From NCBI GenBank assembly GCA_019044685.2, contig JAGTXX020000010.1, forward strand, positions 434,001-498,000: a DNA stretch of 64,000 bases, written 5' to 3'. Below are positions 55,757 to 64,000 of this stretch, piece by piece. Positions within the stretch are counted from its first letter, which is position 1. Each line of letters begins with the position of its first letter. The position numbers and the translations under genes were made by a program. The notes under the pieces are model-generated. The model made no database searches, was not told where the DNA came from, and saw nothing but the letters and a program-made list of their open reading frames with translations. Origin of the DNA: Nannochloris sp. 'desiccata'. Its lineage: Eukaryota; Chlorophyta; Trebouxiophyceae; Chlorellales; Chlorellaceae.

Positions 55757-56945
55757 TTTGGATGCGTATGCCAATACTATGGAGAACGATGCACCGCTAC
55801 GGGAGGGCTATGGTTGAAGTTTGCGCCTTTATAGTGATAATATCTCGTGTACACAATGATATCGAAGCAAAAAGCATTGGCGGCTTGATTAAAGCCACTC
55901 GTTGCCATAGCGTAGTACCGCCAGTGTGTGCGAGCCCACAACTTGGTATTGCACATGGCAATGCAAAGGACAAGACAGGGAAGGTACTGCAGCAAGCCCA
56001 TTAAAGCAACTGTAGGCCGCCCGAAGGCCTCAGAAAGGGGTTCGATCTATCCAAATCATAGTTAATCGGCTTCCAAAGCTCTCAAAAGCCATTTATTATG
56101 ACCGAATACGCCAAAAGTATTGCTGGCCATGCATGTCCACAGCGGCGGTACTGTGGCAGAGAACACGAAAGTGTCAATACTAAAATTTCTCAATCTGCCA
56201 AAATATGAATTAGGCGGCTAGTGGCCAGGAATAAGCCGGAAACGGTATCCAGAAGAAGAAGAAAAAGCTCGAAATAGCCGTTAGAAAGTAGAGCGTAAGT
56301 TAAAAGTAGCCCGAAGGACTGACAGTCCTTACAGTCCGTACAGATCCTTGGTCCGCACAGATAAAGAGTAGCTACTGGATTTTCAACCACATGTTTTTGG
56401 TGTACTTTGAATTTATTGAGCAATATCCAGGCAATCCTTGGTATTGCAATGGATTTCGCAGTCTATATGGACTACGCTAGCGACGAGGAAATTTCTCCGG
56501 AAGGGGTGTCTGACTTAATCGACTCAATTGATGGGGCAGTTGTTCAAGGGCAACAACATTAATTCACACACTCAGTGTGACACTGCTCTCTACCCCTTGA
56601 TGTGGTAGTAATCTAGTCGGGCATATTTGCTGGGGTCCATTGCATCAGAGCTTCGCGTTGCTGCAATATAGGGGTGGTCTGAAGCATTTCTGATTCTTTC
56701 ATCCCGCAAGTCACCTCCCTGGCCTGTGTAATATCAATTTTACTATGGCCCAGGTTGTTTTGGTGATAGCAATGGTCTTAAATTCACAAAGAACACTCTT
56801 TTGATCCAAGCTTGTCAAATTTGTGATTGCTTTACATGGACTACTTCAGCCTAAGTAGACATTTACTGTTGATGCAGGCGTTCATAAGTAAATACAATAA
56901 ACGATACTTCATGCATTTAGAAAAGAATTAAGGGATATAGGCAAG
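55757..56945. other. Upstream region of CSL copy 2 and GH128 3'-flank fragment
   Basis: 55768-55860 is the repeated upstream tract noted at 9895-9975. 56411-56497 (ATCCAGGCAATCCTTGGTATT, shown in part, and GACTACGCTAGCGACGAGG) matches 50249-50335, then breaks off at CTCCGGA where unrelated sequence begins. It contains a short frame MDFAVYMDYASDEEISPE with a stop at about 56563. No real gene seen. Confidence 0.4.
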
Positions 56946-57560
56946 GCAGCCTGTGGCGTTTATATTCAGCTGAATTCATTTTTCTTACGCCCACGGCGTG
57001 GTCACCGATTTGCGTTGACCAGTCTCCAATGGAGGTAGTGGATGCTTACAAGTATTACGGTTGATGCTATAGTGGAAATTGTGCTTCGGATACAAAGTTT
57101 TCTGTGAAAAACTATTTGTCCAGCCCAAAGCTATAGATGCAGCTGTTCGGCTGCGGAACCGTTCCGTTGAACGTGCTGCGCTGCAGGTCTACCGGTCTTG
57201 CAACTAGGATAAAGATCTACAAGTGTATAGTTATTACTCTACATCTTCACGGAGCTGAATCTTGGCCACTAGTTGGCCTAAAAATGCTATATTGGAGAGT
57301 TTCCATCAACGGCAGCTGAGAGGCATTCTCAGGATCGCAGGGTGGCAGCAGGTTAGCAATGAGGAAGTTTTAAAGCGTGGCAAGATCTATTCGATCGGAG
57401 ATAACGTGCATCAAATGCTTATGTTATGGTTAGGACATGTGATACAAATTTGTCCACAACAGGACTCTCTTACCAAGCCCGGTTTGGCCAGCTCAGAGGG
57501 AGGCGCTGCTCCGGTCGTTACCCTCCTCTAACCTGCGTGCACTCAAAAGACTTGGACGTC
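56946..57560 (+). pseudogene. LINE (non-LTR retrotransposon) 3'-end remnant, copy 1
   Basis: Across frames it reads LATRIKIYKCIVITLHLHG, AESWPL, ILESFHQRQLRGILRIAG, SNEEVLKRGKIYSIGDN and LMLWLGHVIQI. This matches the C-terminal end of non-LTR reverse transcriptases (the ESW, RRCLRRILGI and RWLGHVLRM-like blocks). Frames are broken and the catalytic domain is missing. The 5' boundary of the shared repeat (CAGCCTGTGGCGTTTATATTC) is at 56946, matching 63177. Confidence 0.65.
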
Positions 57561-58620
57561 CTTCAGGGTCTACCCAATGGTATGCCTTGGATTTAAGCAT
57601 CACATGACAAGCGAGCTTGGAAAAACATTGTGTTGGGAAAATCTGCAACTGCACCTTAGGCGCCGACACCTGCACGGCTCAAGGACCCCCTTGCGCTACA
57701 TATTGCTGGTGATAGAACTCTTGTGCGAATGGGACTTTCCCCCTGATAATATCCTTTTCCCTGGTTTTCCTGATAGAAGACCTTATACTCCACCTGCTGG
57801 ACCCTACGCTGGCGCACCATGTGGCAGGCCCAACTGTCATTAACAGTTATAAACATTTCGCGGGGCTCCAGCGAGAAAACACATAGCAAATGGGCACATT
57901 GATGCCCAACACAACCTGTGTTACTGCCTGTGTTGCGAGGTATTGCTGCCAGGATTGGTGAGGTTGTGAACATTGATCTCTCATTTAATTGTGAGATTTC
58001 TCAAAGTGTGGCTGAGCTGTGTAGTATAGCATGTTGGTGGCCTTGAAGCTTTGAACAAATTTGGGGGCTGTATTCATTTGCTTTTGTAACCTCTGGTAAA
58101 AGCTATTCTCACAGCTATGCAGCTGCCTTGGCGGTTGCTTTTGTAACCCGTTGAGGATGGTGCCGCCTTTGCCGGAGTTTTTGTTACTTTGGAAGTTCAA
58201 TGGTAAGTTAATAAATGGTGGGCTTAAGCATACACGGATTGAATGAAAGTTATTTTTTTGCATTGCTTGATTATATCAAAATGCAATACTGATTAATTTT
58301 ATTTTCGTCTGCAGAGATGAAGACCCTCCTGGCCAGGTAGCAATTAGAGTCTAGACAAGTCGTATATCAATCAATATTCCTGAAATTTTCAATCAACTTC
58401 ACAAATACACAAAAGCACTAAACGATATACTTTATTCCGCACAAAAGAAATAAACGGGTAACCCATAAATTAAAACTTAACAATGAAATACAACCAAGAA
58501 GGGCGAAAATGCGCATTGACAGCAGAATCTAAAGTCGTATTATTCTACCGCCGTTGCTGCTGCACAGCAACGCAAATGCGATCAAATTTTGACAGCAGCA
58601 GCAAAAAAAGCTAGAGATCA
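57561..58620. other. Repeat-derived intergenic sequence
   Basis: No intact gene. 58355-58480 matches the GH128 copy 2 3' flank (50460-50560), showing where the inserted LINE-bearing block ends. Confidence 0.4.
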
Positions 58621-60120
58621 TCAAGCATTTTTATAAGCTTCGCCAACGACAGTGATCCTTCCATCAGTCTCATAAAGATGAGAAGAGGAGTTATCGGTGT
58701 ATGGGAACACAGGGAAATTGGCATACCTCTCTACATAGTCCAGGCCATCCATCATTTTACATGCTTTGGTCAAAAATGCAGCTTGAACTTCAGCAGAAGG
58801 GTAGCTTGCAACCTGAGTGGATGCCCATTGAGTTAAAGCAAATCTGCAAATTAATTCAACATTAATGATCATCGATGACATCAGACTCCAGTACCCCAAA
58901 CCACAAAGCTTGAGAGTTTTTTGCAACAAAGCCGGGAAGGAGCATAAAACTTACTCGGTAACCCAGATAGGTTTCTTATATTTGTCATAAACGTACTTCA
59001 AAGTTGTCTTCAAGTCTCTGGTAGCGACATCAGCATCCCAGCGGTTGGGATCATTGCCAAACCTGAAATTTCAACACAGCAACACGGGGGAAATTGTTAG
59101 ATGCCACTCTAATCACATCTAAAAAATGAATCGAATATTAAAAAATTCAATTACCAATGAATAGAGACAAAGTCGACCCTTAAACCCCTTTGCTTCGCCT
59201 GCAAACACAAAAACAAGGGAAGAAAGATATTTCAGGAAAATAGAAAGTATATCTATATATGGTAAACGATGCAAAATTTCGGTTATCTTCTGGATTTCCA
59301 CACCTTGTACATAAATTCCTTGAGCCAGGCGCTTTGACGTGCAGGAGTTCCGGTCGCAGGAGCTCCAAGTCTCTTTCCAAGAGATTCAAGCTTAGGCCAC
59401 ACTTTAAGCGCCTCAGCTACCTCAATGTCACTGTGATCAGAACGATCCGGTTCATTAAATACCATCACAGCATCGCATGGTTCTTGTTTGACTTTTTCAA
59501 TGTTTTCATCGTTTATATCGAAAAGATTATAGAACATAGGAACAAATTCCACTGAAGGAGGAGGCACAATGCTCTGATCATCGGTAGAGACGGTCCAAGT
59601 GTAATACCAGCTCACCCCAAGATCTTCCATAACACCTTCGACAACGGGAACATACCTGCAAAACGTGGCAAGGGAAGGGGAAGAGTAAGTTCTTTAACAA
59701 TTATAAAGGAGTTTGTGTGTCTAGTTTAGCTGTTCTGGGCAAGATGAAATCTGCGATGCCAAGATTGAAAGATTAAAAGCTTCAGAAATTCCCGAAAATG
59801 GAAAGGGGGGGCTTGGAAGCCGCTATAGGATGTTCTTACCATACACCGACACCCTTTTTGTTGCCATTTGCACCATTTACAGCTGTCTGCAACACGGAGC
59901 GGGAGCTTCCTGCAGCAGAGAGGGAGGAGGCGCCAACATGTGCATTGGCACTGGCACCTTTTCTGCCCAGCAAAGCCTACAACAGACCAAACAAAGCAGG
60001 GTTAAAGACCTTGTTTAAAGAGGGTAAAAGCGCTTCAAGGAAACTACTTGAGCCTAAATACCGAAATATCACCTGAGTTAAGCCCAGCACCAGGCTTAGA
60101 ATGAGCAGACGAGAAGGCAT
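58621..60120 (-). CDS. GH128-type glycoside hydrolase, copy 3
   Basis: Six exons: 60073-60120, 59840-59976, 59304-59655, 59155-59198, 58955-59062, 58621-58843. All exon lengths equal those of copy 2 (48, 137, 352, 44, 108, 223), giving 303 residues. The signal peptide MPSRLLILSLVLGLTQ, VSWYYTW, VFNEPDRSDH (E130) and KPIWVTE (E230) are conserved. It differs from copy 2 by scattered substitutions (FEKFMYKV-like region, FVSIHW for FVVVHW). The last 185 bases of coding sequence are nearly identical to copy 1. Likely secreted beta-1,3-glucanase. Confidence 0.88.
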
Positions 60121-60435
60121 TTTGGAGAGGCGCCTTGGATCCAAAGGCACATCTGGAATAGGTTTCAAAATCAAGAGATTGCGTTTGAGAATTTTGAAAA
60201 CAAAAACAAAGGTGAAAGCTTTCTGGCCCAGTGGCAAGAAATTTCTTTAAAGGTGAACTTTTCGGAAAGCTTTCTGAAGCAACTAGCTTATAGGGAGCTG
60301 GACTGCTTCCAGCTGGTTATCTTGTGTAATCATATTGATCAGAATTTATTTCTGGTATAAGTACGCACAGCTCTCACCCCATTAGTATATTTCCCTAACC
60401 TAAATCTACTTCCCATCTGAGATCCTAAATCTCCC
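60121..60435. other. Intergenic between GH128 copy 3 and the gag-like ORF
   Basis: The duplicated module seen upstream of GH128 copies 1 and 2 is not present. No gene seen. Confidence 0.35.
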
Positions 60436-61429
60436 ATGGCGAAAACCAGGGGGCGTCCTTCTCAGGCCTCGCAGCACACGGATACAATCACGACCGTTGT
60501 CCCGCTTGTCACAGGCGCCCAGACCCCAGCGGCACCCACCAACGAGCTTGCTAAAGCCATTGGAAAGGAGATCCAACTCTTCCCTGACCCTCCTTTGCCT
60601 ATCAGCCTGCGCCGCGAGCTCCCTACAACCACTGAGGTCGAGCAATTAGATTGCCTGGTGCAACGCGCAGAGCTGCGCTCTCTGAGTGACGCATTTATCG
60701 CACTCGGTAAATGCCAGGCTCTGATTAATCTGCTCGACTCTGACGAGCATCCCCTGACCGTGTTGCAAGAAGCCATCAGCGCACAGCTGAGTATCGGTAA
60801 GTACATTCCACATGAAACCTTGCCCTCGTTTAGGCCCCAGAGCCTGGATGCCCTTTGCATCTGTTGAAAATCTAGCCTGCTAGATCTTAACTCAACGACA
60901 ACCCTCGTCGCCAGTTCTCCACACTGGCTCTCCAGTTCTCAAAGCCGCGTGTATCGGTTCTCAATGTTGCTTCTTTCCTTTCCTTTCATTCAGCGATCCC
61001 TGTGGTACAAGAAGCAATGCGTGCCCTTATTGTCTCGGGCACTTATGGCCCCACCATTTCGAAGACTTTGCAAGTAATACGCCTTCCCAATTGGTACAAG
61101 CGATAGCGACTACGCTGCCGCTCTCGACAAAGGGATCATAGTGTCCGATCTTAAGGCAGCTCAGGCGAGGAAACGTCCTCACTCCTACCAGCCTGGCTGG
61201 ATAAGAGAATGCACTGACACTGGTGCCGAAGGGGACATCACCTCGAACAGAGCCACAGACTCTGAAGAGGCCATCGACGCTAAAAAAGCCACAGATTTGG
61301 ACAAGGATACCCGCTCTGCGCTCTGAAAAAGACACAGACTCCGAAAAAGATATAGAGTTCGAAGAAGACACTGGATGTGCTATTTGTCGCAAATTCAACC
61401 ACAACACTCAGTCTTGCTATTACGCATAG
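60436..61429 (+). CDS. Retrotransposon gag-like ORF with a CCHC zinc knuckle, degenerate or spliced
   Basis: The first frame, 60436-60801, starts MAKTRGRPSQASQHTDT and has helical Leu-rich content (LSDAFIALGKCQALINLLDS). A donor GTAAGT at about 60798 and an acceptor CATTCAG at about 60993 join to IPVVQEAMRALIVSGTYGPT. A further frame from about 61115 (YAAALDKGIIVSDLKAAQAR, then acidic) and another from 61320 end with CAICRKFNHNTQSC, a perfect C-x2-C-x4-H-x4-C knuckle, before a TAG at 61427. Frame changes at about 61075 and 61320 suggest decay. No protease or reverse transcriptase follows in frame, so it is probably a gag-only or broken element. Confidence 0.5.
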
Positions 61430-61909
61430 CCGTCCGGGGACTTCTTGCCGTTTTGCCTCGATAAAACAGTCACTCTACAGTGGTGCTATCTTACATTGTT
61501 CCCCTGGATATATATTTCTACCTCGCCGCTTTCAGGCAGTGAGTCTTTTCCCCGTTTCTACCTTCAATTCCGTTATTAGTAAGAACTTGCTGTCATTGAG
61601 GACAATGTTCCCTTTGGCCCAACATTTAAGTCAATACTTTTTGGCCTCCTGCCCCCATTGTTTGGACTACACCTCCAGTCAATTTACGTTTCAGGAAGCG
61701 CTCAATTAAACTATCAAGTCGGCTGTTGGACTAGCGTAGGTTCATCTTTTCCTCTTATGTTTGCTCTGATTGCCCTTTCTCCTATCAATGGTTGAGAAGA
61801 AAGGACCCCGGTCAGAGGTGACTATAGGGCTGAAGCTGGTTGGCTTGCGCCATCTGAGAATTTGCCAGAAAATTCTCACAAAAACAGCTAATTGCCCTAT
61901 TTTAATTAT
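61430..61909. other. 3' part of the gag-like element, no gene recognised
   Basis: Open plus-strand frames (for example 61377-61709) show no recognisable retroelement motifs. Confidence 0.3.
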
Positions 61910-62500
61910 TTAACCAACGCCGGATCTTCCTTGCTGTGCATGTTCCTCCCATTTAAGATATCTAAACGTTTTAATCGTTGTGTAATTAGTGTTGCACGTG
62001 CGCATTTGTAGTTCTGAAATTAGTTTTTTTATTGGCCCGTCCTCAATGCCTAGTTTTGTTAACGTCGTCCTTAGGTTGTTAGTGATGTACCCTGAGTAGG
62101 TCAATATGATTGGAATAACGTCTATTGTCCACCCTTTTGTTCTTAAAAATTCAGCGTGGGCAGGGTGCTGACTAATTTTTCTTTCGAAGGTGGCAGCGGT
62201 GAAGCCGTCGACAGTGTAGCTGATTTCTAAAAAGATCGCTTTCTTTTTCTTTGGGGGCGGTGTATTATTGACTTCCGTTGGAGTTAGTTCTGGGAATATT
62301 ATTATATCTGGTTTTGATATCATCTGGTGTTTTAGGGCTTCTGCCGACCTTTTTCTAGGTAGAAGAAGGTTCCTTGAGATTTTATCTAGTGATTTTTCCA
62401 CCGCAAATAATGCTATGTTTCCTTTTTTGCTATCTTTAATTGTGTGTAGGATTAAGACTGCAGCTTTGCCGTGTCTTTTGATCTTGATGCATTTAGTCAC
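61910..62500 (-). pseudogene. C-terminal endonuclease-like part of a retroelement polyprotein
   Basis: The minus-strand frame has no ATG at its start and continues a larger lost ORF. KPDIIIFPE, then AIFLEISYTVDG, FERKISQHPAHAEFL, and GWTIDVIPIILTYSGYITNN match the restriction-enzyme-like/linker region found after reverse transcriptase in some non-LTR elements (pattern PDI...EIS...K...Y...GW...VIPI). The rest of the element is absent. A short stretch upstream (62500-62540) is shared with 44160-44210. Confidence 0.5.
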
Positions 62501-63176
62501 TCAGCCCTTTTTTTGCACTTTCAGCAACTTCTCATCAGCAACTCCTCCCAGTAATAGGGCTGCAGCGAAGAACACCGCAGCAGCGGGGATGGCCTCCTTG
62601 TAAAAAATTAAATCAAGTCGAAGAGAAAAGTAAAAGTAAGCCAAGGGCTACCACAGTCATCTATGCGTACCTAGTAAAGAAGCCACCAGCAAATTCGTCA
62701 GGTATCTCTTTGTCAGGGTTGTTTTGATTTTGAAAAAGTAACTGATGATCTAAGCTACACTTAGCTATCTTGTGAACTTTTTAAGGGTGAAATTAAATGA
62801 ATATGTGTTATATTAGGTCATAGAATGAGTCTAGCTGCGTAAATACGAAAGCACAGAAACTAATTTACATTGCTGATCGCAGACATGATCGAAGTCCTCG
62901 GACTCCAAGTAGAGGCCGCCTGCTGCTTTCAATAATACCGTATAATATATGAGAATCTAATTGATGGGATGTGGAGCCCTGAAACGCCCTCTAAGTGCTC
63001 AAACTAGAAAACTACCCCTGAACTTGGGAATAGCCAGCTGGCAGCGTTGCTCAGCAAATTTATGTAGGGTAAGTTTTGTTTCTTGATCTGCTGTTTTTCT
63101 CGCTCCCAATTTTTACTTGCACTTGTGTATTTTCCCCTCTAGCGCTGAACCTCTAGACCAGTTAATGGCCCCATTG
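62501..63176. other. Intergenic, no gene seen
   Basis: AT-rich, no recognisable coding sequence beyond the first 100 bases, which continue the retroelement remnant. Confidence 0.35.
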
Positions 63177-63600
63177 CAGCCTGTGGCGTTTATATTCAGC
63201 TGAATTCATTTTCCTAACGCCCACGGCATGGTCACCGATTTGCGTTGACGGCTCTCCATTGGAGGTAGTGGATGCTTACAAGTATTAAGGTTGATGCTTT
63301 AGTGGAAATTGTGCTTCGGATACAAATTTGTCTGTTCAATCTGGACAAGCTATAGATTCAGCTCGACTGCGGAACCGTTATGTTGAACGTGCTGCACTGC
63401 AGGTCCACCGGTCTTGCAACCAGGATAAAGATCTATGAGTATATAGTTATTACTGTCCATCTTCATGGAGCTGAATCTTGGCCATTGGCTGGGGCTCAAT
63501 CTGCTAAATTGGAGAGTTTCCATCAACGGCAGCTGAGAGGCATTCTCAGGATCACATGGTGGCACAGTAGCAGCACCTGGCCGGCATCTGCAGCTTGACA
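63177..63600 (+). pseudogene. LINE 3'-end remnant, copy 2
   Basis: Closely matches 56946-57350 (CTGTGGCGTTTATATTCAGC, CATCAACGGCAGCTGAGAGG). It encodes the same LATRIKIYEYIVITVHLHG, AESWPL and ESFHQRQLRGILRI blocks. It ends earlier than copy 1. Confidence 0.65.
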
Positions 63601-63736
63601 ACACCGATATCTTGTGGCTTTATTCCGTCATCCTCAGGCTCTGTGCTTCTTTTACGTCTCCCACGTTCTGCAGATCAGTAACCAGCAATTGCTCAGGTAA
63701 AGCATTGCCTCCTCTTAGGTGCCTCAACCTGTGGAG

Positions 63737-64000
63737 TTGCCGTCTACTCCTCCACAGCAGGAGCGTCTCCTAACTGCAAGTGCGTACTAAAGCGCTGGAA
63801 TTTCTCATGCCCAACTCTTTAAGGAGACAGCTGCTGAACCTTAGAATGCTGGGAGCAGTGGCGGTGACAGTAGCGGATATCAATATTCTTCAAATTTTAA
63901 TCAACTCACAAATAGACAAAAGCACTATACAGTATAGTTTATTCCGAGTAATAATATAAACGGGTAACCCTTAAATCAAAACTTAACAATGGAGTACGAC
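63737..64000 (-). repeat. 3' flank of a further GH128 copy at the window edge
   Basis: Matches 50313-50580, the sequence just downstream of GH128 copy 2 (CTACTCCTCCACAGCAGGAG, GACAAAAGCACTATACAGTA, AAACGGGTAACCCTTAAATC). In copy 2 the stop codon lies about 150 bases further right. A fourth minus-strand GH128 gene is therefore expected to begin just outside the window. Confidence 0.7.

Noticed and set aside
1..64000. tRNA, rRNA or CRISPR features
   Set aside because: None was recognised by eye. Short or intron-containing tRNAs could be missed; a covariance-model scan would decide.

Overview
The window is nuclear DNA of a eukaryote, most likely a chlorophyte green alga. The genes carry short GT-AG introns (about 75-260 bp) and use all three standard stop codons. 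The protein set fits an alga that builds walls from hydroxyproline-rich glycoproteins: Hyp O-arabinosyltransferase (GT95), peptidyl-serine alpha-galactosyltransferase (GT96) and a giant Ser-Pro protein. The 3' region of that giant gene carries TGTAA, the poly(A) signal known from green algae. I do not assign a genus. All exon models were read by eye from reading frames and splice signals.

Left part (1-15.8 kb): the end of an unknown gene, a GH127/DUF1680 beta-L-arabinofuranosidase, an Urb1-like fragment, an Arg/Ser-rich small protein, a small secreted Cys/Trp-rich protein (minus strand), a near-perfect 1.3-kb inverted repeat made of a cellulose-synthase-like (CSL) exon, a 1200-residue secreted (Ser-Pro-Ser-Pro-Arg-Pro)n protein, and a broken GH127 copy split by a MITE-like insertion. 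The two secreted-protein genes share promoter, signal-peptide exon and the start of intron 1 but have unrelated mature parts.

Middle (15.8-40.6 kb): mostly mobile DNA with wall genes between. There is a chromodomain remnant, a SWIM/KDZ-like transposase region, a CACTA-type element (CACTA ends, 3-bp target duplication, a 2A-like motif), a GT95 gene divergent from a frameshifted GT90 gene, a complete hAT transposon (8-bp target duplication, intact 854-residue transposase), a GT96 remnant, and a three-exon zinc-ribbon/DDE transposase-like gene.

Right part (40.9-64 kb): an intact GT96 gene with a ShK domain, then a minus-strand tandem array alternating GH128-type glucanases (three) and CSL glycosyltransferases (two), with recombination scars, a third GH127 fragment and LINE/gag remnants. 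The last 260 bases match the 3' flank of GH128 copy 2, so another copy probably starts just outside the window.

Together the window holds a candidate wall-glycoprotein substrate, enzymes that glycosylate Ser/Hyp, an enzyme that trims Hyp-arabinosides, and a glucan synthase/hydrolase array. Co-function is inferred from family knowledge and proximity.
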